From NCBI GenBank assembly GCA_017938925.1, contig JAGBAO010000014.1, forward strand, positions 1-64,000: a stretch of 64,000 nucleotides of DNA, given 5' to 3'. The position numbers and the translations under genes were made by a program. Below the pieces are notes generated by a model. It made no database searches. It saw nothing but the letters and a program-made list of their open reading frames with translations, and was not told the origin of the DNA. Shown here one piece after another: positions 1 to 9,965 of the stretch. Position 1 is the first letter of the stretch. Each line of letters begins with the position of its first letter. Source of the DNA: Bacteroidales bacterium (lineage in GTDB: Bacteria > Bacteroidota > Bacteroidia > Bacteroidales > UBA932).

Positions 1-114
1 ACTATAAGGAATACGTAACTCCTTGCAAATCTTTCTAATACTAACCCCAGACTTGCGCATCAAGACTGCGCGTGCTTTGAGTTGATACTTGTCATCTTTC
101 ATACCCGTTGACAT
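1..114 (-). CDS. IS3-family transposase OrfA, N-terminal fragment cut by the window edge
   Basis: Reading leftwards from the ATG at 112-114 gives 38 codons (MSTGMKDDKYQLKARAVLMR, then KSGVSIRKICKELRIPYS) that are still open at position 1. The pattern is that of the first helix-turn-helix of IS3/IS150-type OrfA proteins: basic N-terminus, then a 'GVSIRKICKELRIP' recognition-helix-like stretch. OrfA binds the element's ends and, with OrfB made by frameshifting, carries out transposition. The start lies 3 bases inside an IS3-type terminal inverted repeat (117-141), which supports both the start and the family. The catalytic DDE part would be left of the window, so integrity cannot be judged. Confidence 0.7.
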   Translation of the reverse strand, partial: MSTGMKDDKYQLKARAVLMRKSGVSIRKICKELRIPYS

Positions 115-116
115 TG

Positions 117-141
117 TGTCCAACTTTTGGGGCGCAGTTCA
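117..141 (-). repeat. Terminal inverted repeat of an IS3-family (IS150-like) element
   Basis: Read on the minus strand the segment begins TGAACTGCGCCCCAAAAGT and ends TTGGACA. This matches the usual IS150-group end (TG..CTGC.CCC..AAAGTTGGACA) and lies just upstream of the OrfA start. It marks the right-hand boundary of an insertion sequence lying mostly outside the window. The family assignment comes from the recalled consensus; the partner repeat is not visible. Confidence 0.65.
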
Positions 142-162
142 AATTTCGTTACAAACAGCAAT

Positions 163-196
163 CGACGCAGAAAAAATGGCTGATTTTTCTGCGTCG
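163..196. repeat. Perfect 13-bp hairpin beside the IS end
   Basis: CGACGCAGAAAAA (163-175) is repeated inverted at 184-196 around an 8-base loop. It lies 20 bases outside the IS end in sequence without a gene. It could terminate transcription in either direction or be another extragenic palindrome; no T-run decides this. The rest of 142-800 holds only repeats and a gene remnant, listed separately. Confidence 0.5.
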
Positions 197-242
197 CCAG
201 CACGACAGGGTACAAGGTGATGCTCAGGGCTTCTCGCCACTA

Positions 243-294
243 TTTTTCTAAAGCACAGATCAACAAGAATCCATACGGATGGAGCATCGCACTT
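243..294. repeat. TTTTCTAAA element, copy 1
   Basis: Starts TTTTTCTAAAG and ends GCATCGCACTT. It aligns without gaps over the last 37 columns with the copies at 733-785 and 41872-41922. All three share the TTTTCTAAA head, a [CT]-A-GATT-like centre and a GCAC end. This is the most diverged copy. Its function is unknown. Confidence 0.45.
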
Positions 295-309
295 CCGTTC
301 AAATTCACG

Positions 310-348
310 CGGGTGCTACATGAAATCGTGTGATTCATGTACAACCTG
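310..348. repeat. CGGGTGCTACA hairpin, degenerate copy
   Basis: CGGGTGCTACATGAA (310-324) faces TTCATGTACAACCTG (334-348). The arms pair with a few mismatches. It is a decayed relative of the perfect palindrome at 378-428 and of the two copies at 41714-41827. Confidence 0.5.
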
Positions 349-377
349 TCCTCCAAATGGGGGATAAAACCGGATAA

Positions 378-428
378 ATTAAGCGGGTGCTACATGAAAA
401 CGTTAAAATCATGTAGCACCCGCTTAAT
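378..428. repeat. CGGGTGCTACA hairpin, perfect 20-bp stem
   Basis: ATTAAGCGGGTGCTACATGA (378-397) is repeated exactly inverted at 409-428 around an 11-base loop. A 20-bp perfect stem with no protein-coding context indicates an extragenic palindrome under recent spread or selection. The core CGGGTGCTACA recurs at 310, 41714 and 41788. Confidence 0.75.
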
Positions 429-550
429 CGCCGGATATACAGCACCTCACCTGCTGCCATCTGCTGCAAATCCTAACCCTCCAGCATTGCTGCATCATTT
501 CATTCCCCGTCATATCACATCCACAAGAGACTTGTCTGGAAGGTTTCGTG

Positions 551-643
551 TCATGACTCCAAATCCTCCTCAGAAAGTCCTACCAATGATGCCACTTGGG
601 CTTTAGACATTCCCGTCGCAATAAGTTTTGCAGCGACCTCCCG
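551..643 (-). pseudogene. C-terminal remnant of an Rpn/PD-(D/E)XK nuclease-family gene
   Basis: The minus strand reads REVAAKLIATGMSKAQ then VASLVGLSEEDLES and a TGA stop at 551-553. This has the shape of the conserved tail of Rpn-family (PDDEXK_2) proteins, where a coiled segment precedes 'A..L...G.s...ia..tGLs.eEi'. The intact gene at 40751-41650 ends the same way (KQLGVAIETISQATGLSVEE). No nuclease core is found upstream, so only the last ~30 codons survive. The same two repeat types lie next to both the remnant and the intact gene. Confidence 0.5.
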
Positions 644-695
644 GAGTCCATGGGTTGGGCCCAGTTGTGCACAGTTTTCTGTCAACGTCACGACA

Positions 696-722
696 AAGCC
701 CGAGGCAAATTGCCCCGGGCTT
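696..722 (-). terminator. Rho-independent terminator of the starch operon
   Basis: On the minus strand the arm AAGCCCGGGGCA is followed by a 3-base loop, its near-complement TGCCTCGGGCTT (one G-T pair) and then T-rich sequence. It lies about 85 bases beyond the stop of the SusE-like gene at 808, the last gene of the run, so it probably ends that transcript. Confidence 0.7.
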
Positions 723-732
723 CATATCACGG

Positions 733-785
733 TTTTTCTAAAGTGCTGATTCTAAGGAATCTAAACTGATTGTGCGTTGCACTTT
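733..785. repeat. TTTTCTAAA element, copy 2
   Basis: Begins TTTTTCTAAAGTGCTGATT and ends with GTGCGTTGCAC, which can fold into a 4-bp hairpin. It matches the copy at 41872-41922 well. It sits between the operon terminator and the stop of the last gene, so it would be part of that mRNA's 3' untranslated region. Confidence 0.55.
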
Positions 786-807
786 AATGTTACCTCATAA
801 CAAAGTC

Positions 808-2121
808 TTATTTCTTCATCAGAGTGATAATACTTGTATCGTTATTCTTGTTTTTTTCAATATAGGAAATCACATAATCTCCTGCTGCATTCATCACACA
901 ATTTCCGTCATTATCATTTGACTTATTATCATACCCTACCCAGACATTAGTATAGGTGTTATCCCAGTCTCCTGTTTTTCTAATTTTCCATGCATCTCCT
1001 TTTTTAAAGTTCTGCACAATTGTCCAAATTCCATCACCAGAGTATGCCATATTAAAATCAGTGGCCCAACCTGATCCTGTAAAAGAGCCTATCAAACTAT
1101 ATGTAGTTGTTGGTTTAGTTTGCATTGTTGCTTCAGTATAGGATTTACCAGGTTCCATAATATAAACCTGTCCAGCAAGACGATCAAAGTAAATATCATA
1201 AGTTGCTGCATTGACAGTTATATCAGCTGAAGAGCCATGTGTAAACACACCGATAGCGCTATTTATTGTCTTAGTCGTAGTGTTTGCACTACCAAAATTA
1301 TAGGCATCATCCCAAACTCCTGCTTTACGGATTTTGAAATTTCCTTTAGCGGCAAAGTTTATATTATGAGCAACGAACAAATTATCTTGAGTTGTTTCGT
1401 ACATCATTTTATCTGTGCTCCAGCCATCGTTAGAATAATCACCTACTACAGCATAAGTCGCATTCTCTTTAAGAGTTAGTTCTCCTAATGGATAAATCTT
1501 GCCTGCTTCAGGAGCAAATTCATCCTTTTCCTTAGCTCCGAGTACAATACCTACAGTATAGCTCAATTTTCCAGCAACAGGAGCCACACAAGCATAATAT
1601 TCTTTGCCGGCCTCACAACCTTTTACAGTATAGGTTTTATCTCCTATTGCAAAAGCAACATCGCCTGCAATAGTAGGAGTAAACAGAAGAAGTGCAGTCT
1701 TGTTTGCGAGAGTCGCACCCTCGCCTGCGCGAAGTACATCAAGGTCCACTGCGCCCTTAAGGAGAGCCGCTCCGTTTGCGAATGAGCCCTCTACAGCCTC
1801 CTGCTCTGCAGGAACTGCAGCTACACCAGCCGGATACTTAAGAGTCGCCTCACCGTTAAGACCTACGGTAGTAAGTTCTCCGCTGAAAGTGCTTCCTTCA
1901 ACGAGGGAAAGAGTTCCCACATTATTTCCATCAACGATTACATCGACAGCATCGCCTGATGTCCATGTTGTTGTGCCCTCAGCACCCAGAGCAGTCTTTG
2001 TCTCAGGATTGAGCTGTACGGTGATAAGTTCTGTCTCACCGGTTGTCTTGATTTCTTCCTTATTGCATGATGCAGCAATCACAAGCGCTGCAGATGCCAA
2101 AAATATAAAATACTTTTTCAT
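808..2121 (-). CDS. SusE/SusF-like starch-binding outer-membrane lipoprotein
   Basis: 437 aa. The start at 2121 is chosen because it gives a clean lipoprotein signal (MKKYFIFLASAALVIAASC, cysteine in the lipobox). An upstream start would overlap the small peptide gene at 2150-2317. After the signal comes a domain of about 180 residues with the GDAVDVIVDGN...TLKYPAG pattern seen in fimbrillin-like lipoproteins. Two C-terminal modules follow ('YAVVGDYSNDGWSTD...FKIRKAGVWDDAYNFG...YDIYFDRLAGQVYIM' type and 'YSLIGSFTGSGW...WKIRKTGDWDNTY'). They match the SusE/SusF carbohydrate-binding repeat found in the protein at 19817-22036. The role is surface capture of starch; no catalytic residues are expected. 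It is the last gene of the minus-strand run. Confidence 0.8.
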   Translation of the reverse strand: MKKYFIFLASAALVIAASCNKEEIKTTGETELITVQLNPETKTALGAEGTTTWTSGDAVDVIVDGNNVGTLSLVEGSTFSGELTTVGLNGEATLKYPAGVAAVPAEQEAVEGSFANGAALLKGAVDLDVLRAGEGATLANKTALLLFTPTIAGDVAFAIGDKTYTVKGCEAGKEYYACVAPVAGKLSYTVGIVLGAKEKDEFAPEAGKIYPLGELTLKENATYAVVGDYSNDGWSTDKMMYETTQDNLFVAHNINFAAKGNFKIRKAGVWDDAYNFGSANTTTKTINSAIGVFTHGSSADITVNAATYDIYFDRLAGQVYIMEPGKSYTEATMQTKPTTTYSLIGSFTGSGWATDFNMAYSGDGIWTIVQNFKKGDAWKIRKTGDWDNTYTNVWVGYDNKSNDNDGNCVMNAAGDYVISYIEKNKNNDTSIITLMKK

Positions 2122-2149
2122 TGTCTTTTTCAGATTTAAGTTCAACATA

Positions 2150-2317
2150 TTACCATGAAAATGTTCCGGCTTCCCAGTCCTCAACAGACAATGTAGTACC
2201 GATAGAGCTGGCACACAACACTCCCTCAGAATGCATCTCCGAAACTATTGTTTCCGGGGATGCGTAGCTGCTGGATCTGAGGGTAGATTCAGCAGTGGTC
2301 ATTTTAATTTTGTTCAT
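2150..2317 (-). CDS. Small 55-aa peptide with SEGVLCAS motif
   Basis: Minus-strand reading frame from ATG 2315-2317 to TAA 2150-2152. It gives MNKIKMTTAESTLRSSSYAS, then PETIVSEMHSEGVLCASSIG, then TTLSVEDWEAGTFSW. It fills the gap between the SusB gene and the SusE-like gene and ends 28 bases before the latter's start. From memory, similar small Bacteroidales proteins share an 'EGVLCAS' core and an acidic, tryptophan-rich C-terminus, often beside exported lipoprotein genes; their function is unknown. There is no signal peptide. The composition (one Cys, W-E-A-G-T-F-S-W end) is not that of random sequence. A leader peptide or a tiny secreted or modified peptide are both possible. Confidence 0.55.
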   Translation of the reverse strand: MNKIKMTTAESTLRSSSYASPETIVSEMHSEGVLCASSIGTTLSVEDWEAGTFSW

Positions 2318-2358
2318 AATATTGAAATTTGGTTAGTGAATGTTTCAAATTCTTTGCG

Positions 2359-2394
2359 GCACTCCGAATGACAATAGATTGACAGCCGGAGTGC
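2359..2394 (-). repeat. Intercistronic hairpin after the SusB gene (GTCAT family)
   Basis: GCACTCCG (2359-2366) pairs with CGGAGTGC (2387-2394). It lies 5 bases past the SusB stop and lacks a T-run, so it is more likely an mRNA-processing or stabilising hairpin, or a dispersed repeat, than a terminator. The minus strand reads GTCATTCGGAGTGC, resembling the repeats at 4632 and 51135. Confidence 0.5.
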
Positions 2395-2399
2395 GGGGA

Positions 2400-4613
<2,214 letters not shown>

Positions 4614-4631
4614 TTACTGTTTCACTTATAG

Positions 4632-4652
4632 ATCCCCGGTCAAGCCGGGGAT
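4632..4652 (-). repeat. Intercistronic palindrome between GH13 and susB
   Basis: ATCCCCGG (4632-4639), loop TCAAG, CCGGGGAT (4645-4652). The minus strand reads CCGTCATCCCCGGCTTGACC, a form of repeat common in many bacterial genomes. It lies between two co-directional operon genes without a T-run and so may modulate differential expression. It is one of three GTCAT-headed copies here. Confidence 0.55.
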
Positions 4653-4658
4653 GACGGC

Positions 4659-6590
4659 TTACCTTTTATATTCCACCACCAGCGCAGTCTTAGGAGCGAC
4701 GACAGTTGCGTCCGACACTTCGAAAGGCTCGCCCGTGAGCACATCGACTCCGCCGTGGAGGCCTTCGGTGATCTCAGAATAGTAAGACCAAGGAACGTTC
4801 ACCGGGTCGAGGTTGTTGTTGACATATACGAACACCGCAGCCTCGTCATTATAACGGAAATATGCGTATGTGTTGTCGCGGGTCATGAAGTGCATGGTCT
4901 TGCCGTTGTGGATGACATCTGCTGTCTTTCTCCACTGGAAGAGACGGCTGACATGGTTGAACAGGTCTGCTGCCTGGCCCTTAGCGACCTTGAGACCGTC
5001 AGTGTTATGTGTCTGGGCCTGACGTCCTTCGTCTGTGAAGAGGTCGATCTTGTCTCCCTCCCAGCCGCCTGGGAAGTCCACGCGGAGACCTGGGTGGTCG
5101 CCGATATTGTCCGGCTTGGTGGAAACGAACATGAGCTCGTCACCGGCAAAGATCTGAGGTATGCCTCGCATTGTGGCCATCATCGTCATGGCGATCTTGA
5201 GGGCACGCGGATCCTTGCGCACGCAGTCACCGATGCGGGCAGTGTCGTGGTTGCCAGGGAAGATGAGCATCTTCGAAAGGTCGTGATATACGAAATCGTG
5301 CGAGAGGATGTCATATACCTTGCTCATGCCGGCTCCCCATCCGCCATAGTCCTCATCGAGGGCATCACGAAGAGCATCGTGAAGCGGGAAGTCCATGATG
5401 GACGGAAGATGCGAGTCAAAGCCGTCCTTATTGGCGTTGCCGCCCTGCCAGTAGGCAAGCTGAGGAATGGACGAGGTCCAGCACTCTCCCACTATATTGA
5501 AGTTCGGATATTCGTTCATGATGGCCTTGCACCACTCTGATGCAGGACCCTTTTCGTTGTAAGGGTAGGTGTCCACACGGAAGCCGTTGAGGCCTGAATA
5601 CTCGATCCACCACACTCCCCACTGAATGAAATACTGGAGGACGTAAGGATTGTCGAGGTTCATGTCGACCATCGTAGGCACGAACCAGCCGCTCTCCTGG
5701 ATATAGAGGTCCTTAGCAGAAGCGTTAGGATCCATGTTGGTCGAGAAGGCCACGTTTGTTCCTGTATATGTGTCGAACTGATGCACCCAGTCCTGGAACG
5801 GAAGGTCGTTCATCCACCAGTGCACATAGCTGCAATGGTTAGGAACGATGTCCATGATTATTCCCAGTCCCTTCTCGCGAGCCTTGTCGACGAGGGTCTT
5901 GTAGAGTTCGTTCGAGCCGAAGCGCGAGTCGATGTGATAGTAGTCAGAAGCTGCATATCCGTGATATGAGCCCTGAGGATCGTTGTCCTCGAGGAACGGA
6001 GTCGTCCAGATGTATGTGGCACCGAGCTCGCTGATGTAGTCGAGGTGGTCGATGACGCCCTGGATGTCTCCTCCGTGGCGGCCATGACCGTTTGCGCGGT
6101 CTGCCTTCTCGGAAGTATCCTCAGTGGAGTCGTTCGAAGCATCGCCGTTTGCAAAGCGGTCAGGCATGATCAGATAGACCATGTCGGCCGTGGTAAAGCT
6201 CTTGCGCTCGGCAGAACCTTCTGCGCGGGCTGCTATCTCATATGGATACTTGAATGACTCGCCGTCCTTTGAAAAGACTATGTAATATGTGCCCGGCTTG
6301 GCGTTCGGAGCGACCTTCACGTCCATGAAGAGGTAATTAGGACTCTCCGCTTTATGAATCTTCTCTACAGACACGCCCTTGCCGCCTTCGAGTGCTACAT
6401 CGTACTCCGAGATTCCGGCTCCGTAGATCATGAGCTGGAGGTCGGTCTTCATGCCCACCCACCATGAGAGCGGCTCCACTCGGGTCACCTGGTCTCTGGT
6501 TGCATCTGCCACTGATGACGGGTCGAATGACGGGGCTGAGCAGGCTGCCAGGAGGGCTGCTGTTGCTATTGCTGCTATTATTCTCTTCAT
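4659..6590 (-). CDS. GH13 neopullulanase/cyclomaltodextrinase (SusA-like), lipoprotein signal
   Basis: 643 aa. The signal peptide ends LLAAC (Cys17), then an N-terminal Ig-like/CBM domain (about 30-125, 'YIVFSKDGESFKYPYEI') and a GH13 barrel. Catalytic residues are visible: nucleophile D340 in GFRVDTYPY, acid E369 in VGECW, transition-state D449 in FPGNHDTAR; region I is DIVPNH at 247-252. The domain order and the 'MPDRFANGD' entry are typical of SusA-type neopullulanases, which cut maltooligosaccharides and pullulan. B. thetaiotaomicron SusA is described as periplasmic, whereas this one has a lipobox and may be membrane-anchored. Its start lies 1 base after the stop of the GH13 gene at 6592, so translation is probably coupled. 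Confidence 0.88.
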   Translation of the reverse strand: MKRIIAAIATAALLAACSAPSFDPSSVADATRDQVTRVEPLSWWVGMKTDLQLMIYGAGISEYDVALEGGKGVSVEKIHKAESPNYLFMDVKVAPNAKPGTYYIVFSKDGESFKYPYEIAARAEGSAERKSFTTADMVYLIMPDRFANGDASNDSTEDTSEKADRANGHGRHGGDIQGVIDHLDYISELGATYIWTTPFLEDNDPQGSYHGYAASDYYHIDSRFGSNELYKTLVDKAREKGLGIIMDIVPNHCSYVHWWMNDLPFQDWVHQFDTYTGTNVAFSTNMDPNASAKDLYIQESGWFVPTMVDMNLDNPYVLQYFIQWGVWWIEYSGLNGFRVDTYPYNEKGPASEWCKAIMNEYPNFNIVGECWTSSIPQLAYWQGGNANKDGFDSHLPSIMDFPLHDALRDALDEDYGGWGAGMSKVYDILSHDFVYHDLSKMLIFPGNHDTARIGDCVRKDPRALKIAMTMMATMRGIPQIFAGDELMFVSTKPDNIGDHPGLRVDFPGGWEGDKIDLFTDEGRQAQTHNTDGLKVAKGQAADLFNHVSRLFQWRKTADVIHNGKTMHFMTRDNTYAYFRYNDEAAVFVYVNNNLDPVNVPWSYYSEITEGLHGGVDVLTGEPFEVSDATVVAPKTALVVEYKR

Positions 6591-6591
6591 A

Positions 6592-7809
6592 TTATTCTGC
6601 TATGATTTCATATGACCAAGGAGCCTTGAGCTCAGCCTTTACGGTCACCTTGTTGTCTGGGAGTGTGCGGGTGAAGACGAGGGTGCTGTCCTCTGTCGAA
6701 ACCACCTCGAACACGCCGCCCTTGTCACCTGCCGCAAGCGCAGGGTTTGCATGACGGACGTCGATGAGCCACTTGTAGAAGTCGAAATATTCGTTCTTCT
6801 CCCATGCTGGGATATGGTCCTTCTCGAAGAACTCGAACCTCTTGTTCCAGCCCATCTCCTGACCTGTGTAGATCAGAGGCTGACCGTTAGGAAGGGTGAA
6901 GGTGAGCACAGCCATGAGCTTTGCTGCATCGCCCATTCTCTCGAACTCGGTTCCAGCCCAAGAGTTCTCGTCGTGGTTCGAGGTGAACATGAGACGGAAT
7001 GCATCAGCAGGATGTCTCTCCGCGTCCTTAGCAAGATATTCAAGAAGTTCAGGGATATTCTTCTCACCGCGCGCAATCGCGTTCATCATGTGGTGAAGCT
7101 CCCATGAATATGAAGCATCGAAGTCTGAAAGGCTGTGCAGAAGAGGTTCTTCACCCTCTGCAAGCATATACATTCCGGGATATGCGGCACGAAGGCCTGC
7201 GATTGTCTCCTGCCAGAACTCGAGCGGAACCTCGCATGCCATGTCGCAACGGAAGCCGTCCACTCCGCGCTGCATCCAGAAATGCATTGCGTCTGACATT
7301 CCCTTCCACACGTCCTTGTTCTCGTAGTTGAGGTTGGCGGTGTCTGACCAGTCTGCTGTGAATGTGGTGTTGCCCTCTGCATCACGCTCGTACCACTGAG
7401 GGTCCTGTCCTGTCACCCAGACAGCGTCAGGTGATGTGTGGTTGGCCACCCAGTCCAGGACTACACGCAGACCGAGTCTGTGAGCTTCTGCCAGGAAGTT
7501 GTCGAAGTCCTCGAGGGTTCCGAACTCAGGATTCACCGCGCAGTAGTCCTTCACTGCATAGTATGAGCCGAGAGTTCCCTTACGGCCTTCCACTCCGATA
7601 GGATAGATAGGCATGAGCCATACGATGTCCACACCCATCTCAGCCAGACGCGGAAGTTCCTGCTGAGCGGCTGCGAATGTTCCCTCAGGAGTGTACTGGC
7701 GAACGTTCATTTCATATACCACCGAGTTTTCAAGTGGCTGCTGCTTTGGAGCCTGAGTGCATGAAAGCACTGCCAGGGCTGCGCATATTGCAAATATTAT
7801 CTTCTTCAT
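6592..7809 (-). CDS. Compact GH13 alpha-amylase-family lipoprotein
   Basis: 405 aa, short for GH13. A lipoprotein signal (LAVLSC, Cys17) leads straight into the barrel without an N-terminal accessory domain. Region I is DWVANH (119-124), the nucleophile is D189 in GFRCDMA, the acid is E218 in LAEGE and the third Asp is D280 in TSNHDENSW. The C-terminal beta domain is very short. It probably cleaves alpha-1,4-glucan oligosaccharides at the cell envelope. Specificity (amylase or glucanotransferase) cannot be read from sequence. It sits between pulA and the SusA-like gene in a tightly packed operon. Confidence 0.85.
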   Translation of the reverse strand: MKKIIFAICAALAVLSCTQAPKQQPLENSVVYEMNVRQYTPEGTFAAAQQELPRLAEMGVDIVWLMPIYPIGVEGRKGTLGSYYAVKDYCAVNPEFGTLEDFDNFLAEAHRLGLRVVLDWVANHTSPDAVWVTGQDPQWYERDAEGNTTFTADWSDTANLNYENKDVWKGMSDAMHFWMQRGVDGFRCDMACEVPLEFWQETIAGLRAAYPGMYMLAEGEEPLLHSLSDFDASYSWELHHMMNAIARGEKNIPELLEYLAKDAERHPADAFRLMFTSNHDENSWAGTEFERMGDAAKLMAVLTFTLPNGQPLIYTGQEMGWNKRFEFFEKDHIPAWEKNEYFDFYKWLIDVRHANPALAAGDKGGVFEVVSTEDSTLVFTRTLPDNKVTVKAELKAPWSYEIIAE

Positions 7810-7826
7810 ATTTGTTTTATATTATC

Positions 7827-9782
7827 TTAGTTTTCAGCAAGGATGGTAGCGGAAGTGGCTGTTGCCGTGATCCAGTTGCCTGAATATGCCGTGATGCCGT
7901 CAACGTCAGCCTTGCCGCCTCTTGCGAGTACGGTGTAGTTGCCCTCAGGGATAGCCACCGTGGCAAGCTTCTTCGAACCGTTCAGAAGTACGGTGAGAGA
8001 CTTTGCAGGGTCGATCCCCTCAAGACCTGAGATGCGGAAAGCCACCACACACGGATCATCCGTCTCGATGAACTGAAGCTTCTCACGCACAAGGTCAGCA
8101 TCTCCGAGGCAGAAGCCAGGGTGTGCGTGACGGATTGCTGCAAGAGCTGCATAATAGTCCACGAGATCCTTGTATTTTGTCTTGTATGTCCAGTCGATGG
8201 CATTGATGGAGTCAGGCTTGTTGTAGCTGTTCTTGACTCCCTGCTTATGACGGTAGAGTTCCTCACCGTTGAAGATGAAAGGAATGCCCTGGGAGGTATA
8301 GACCGCTGTCTGAGCGAGCTTCACCATTGCAAGACGCTCCTTCTCGGAAGCCTTTGTCGCCTCCTCAAGACGGTCACGGAGACAGTGGTCGTCGTGGCAG
8401 CTCACATAGCTCACGTGCTGGAGAGGATTGTTGGTCCAGCGCTCCACACTCACCTGAGGGTGCTCCACTCCGCCGGCGATTCCGAACTCCACGTTCTCCT
8501 TGTTTCCGGCAACTCCGTCCATGAATCCGGCATTCTCGCAGCCGAGAGGTCCGCGCACGGCGTCACGGATGTTGTCGCTGAACGCTCCGACCTTGTCCAT
8601 CATGTATGTGTTTGCCTTGAGGGCGATCTGCTCTGCAGGATATGCAGGAGCCTGGGCCGCCCATCCCTCGCCGTAGATGACGACGTCAGGATCGATAGCA
8701 TGGAGACGCTCGCTGATGAGGTTCATGGTCTCGATGTCGTGGATGGCCATGAGGTCGAAGCGGTAGCCGTCGATGTGATATTCCTTCATCCACCACTCGA
8801 GGGACTCGATCATATACTTGCGGAACATCTCCTGCTCGGAAGCTGTCTCGTTGCCGCAGCCTGAACCGTCAAAATAGGTTCCGTCAGGACGCATGCGGTA
8901 GAAATATCCCGGCATGGTGCGTTCGAAACCTGTGTTCGGAGCATGTGTGGTGTGGTTATACACCACGTCAAGAATCACACGGAAGCCTGCCTTGTGGAGG
9001 GCCTGCACCATCTGCTTGAATTCCTTGATACGTGTAACCGGATTGTATGGATCCGTCGAGAAGGAGCCCTCGACAGCGTTGTAGTTCAGAGGCTCGTAGC
9101 CCCAGTTGTACTGGTTGTCCTCCAGGCGGGTTTCGTCGATTGTCGCGAAGTCTGTCGAAGGAAGAAGCTGAATATATGTCACTCCAAGCTCCTTGAGATG
9201 GTCGATTCCTGTCGCAAGACCGTCAGGATTCTTCGTACCCTCCTCAGTCAGAGCAAGATACTTACCCTTGTTCTGCACTCCGGAGTTCGCATGAATGGAG
9301 AAATCCCTGTGCTGGAGCTCATAAACGATGATGTCGGACGGCTTGATCTCAGGACTCTTGTCCTCTGCCCATCCTTCAGGATTTGTCTCAGACCAGTCGA
9401 TCACCGCTCCGCGCATGCCGTTCACTCCGACAGCCTTGGCAGCGATACCCTCGGTCTCTTCGAGCCATGTTCCGTTCTGATTGATCTGGAATGTGTAGAA
9501 TGCACCCTTGACATCCTCCTTCACAGTGGCCTTCCAGAGTCCGTCCTTCCTTGAGTACTTCATGTTCACGATCTTGAAGGCAGCCTCGTCGGAAGCCGAA
9601 TGATAGAGTCTCAGCTGGGCAGCCTCAGCAGTAGGAGCCCACACTGCAAATTCAGTCCTGTCACCCAAGTAGACACACTCTTCGAGAGGTGCCTGTGGCA
9701 CCGGCAGAGCGTTTTCAGATGCGCATGATGCGAGCGCAGCAACAGCCAACGTTCCCATTAACAACGTCTTAAAGATCTTCAT
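7827..9782 (-). CDS. pulA: Type I pullulanase lipoprotein
   Basis: 651 aa. Signal peptide with lipobox ALASC (Cys20), CBM48-like N-terminal domain (about 40-130, 'TEFAVWAPTAEAAQLRLY'), then a GH13_14 barrel. The type I pullulanase signature YNWGYEP is at 225-231. The nucleophile is D343 (GYRFDLMAIHD), the acid E372 (YGEGW) and the third Asp D464 (SCHDDH). It debranches alpha-1,6 linkages in amylopectin, glycogen or pullulan, supplying linear chains to the neighbouring GH13 and GH97 enzymes. It is the first gene of the 9782-to-808 run. About 100 bases upstream is a direct-repeat box shared with the permease promoter at 28218. Confidence 0.93.
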   Translation of the reverse strand: MKIFKTLLMGTLAVAALASCASENALPVPQAPLEECVYLGDRTEFAVWAPTAEAAQLRLYHSASDEAAFKIVNMKYSRKDGLWKATVKEDVKGAFYTFQINQNGTWLEETEGIAAKAVGVNGMRGAVIDWSETNPEGWAEDKSPEIKPSDIIVYELQHRDFSIHANSGVQNKGKYLALTEEGTKNPDGLATGIDHLKELGVTYIQLLPSTDFATIDETRLEDNQYNWGYEPLNYNAVEGSFSTDPYNPVTRIKEFKQMVQALHKAGFRVILDVVYNHTTHAPNTGFERTMPGYFYRMRPDGTYFDGSGCGNETASEQEMFRKYMIESLEWWMKEYHIDGYRFDLMAIHDIETMNLISERLHAIDPDVVIYGEGWAAQAPAYPAEQIALKANTYMMDKVGAFSDNIRDAVRGPLGCENAGFMDGVAGNKENVEFGIAGGVEHPQVSVERWTNNPLQHVSYVSCHDDHCLRDRLEEATKASEKERLAMVKLAQTAVYTSQGIPFIFNGEELYRHKQGVKNSYNKPDSINAIDWTYKTKYKDLVDYYAALAAIRHAHPGFCLGDADLVREKLQFIETDDPCVVAFRISGLEGIDPAKSLTVLLNGSKKLATVAIPEGNYTVLARGGKADVDGITAYSGNWITATATSATILAEN

Positions 9783-9878
9783 ATTTCGTTATCAGTTTTA
9801 TCGTTATCTGTCTTTCCAAAGACACAATTATACATCCTACGAATATACGAAGATTTTAAGACATATACATATATAATA

Positions 9879-9917
9879 GACGAAATGTCCGATAATTAGG
9901 ACAGATGGTCGGATTTT
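9879..9917 (-). promoter_or_regulatory. Candidate LytTR-type operator upstream of pulA
   Basis: GACGAAATGTCCG (9879-9891) followed by GGTCGGATTTT (from 9907). The GTC[CG]G cores at 9887 and 9908 are 21 bases apart in direct orientation. The same arrangement occurs at 28218-28257. LytTR regulators are known to bind two direct ~9-bp repeats about two helical turns apart, and a LytTR gene lies at 29717. The assignment is inference; the shared sequence is directly seen. Confidence 0.45.
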
Positions 9918-9965
9918 ACGGACGAAGCAGACCGGCACCCGATCCGTTATCCGACAGCAAAACAG

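Noticed and set aside
337-606. 89-codon plus-strand frame in the left non-coding region
   Set aside because: It crosses the perfect palindrome at 378-428 and runs antisense to the Rpn remnant; it looks like repeat-derived sequence.
8121-8864. 247-codon plus-strand frame inside pulA
   Set aside because: Antisense to the catalytic domain of the pullulanase; no domain and no start context.
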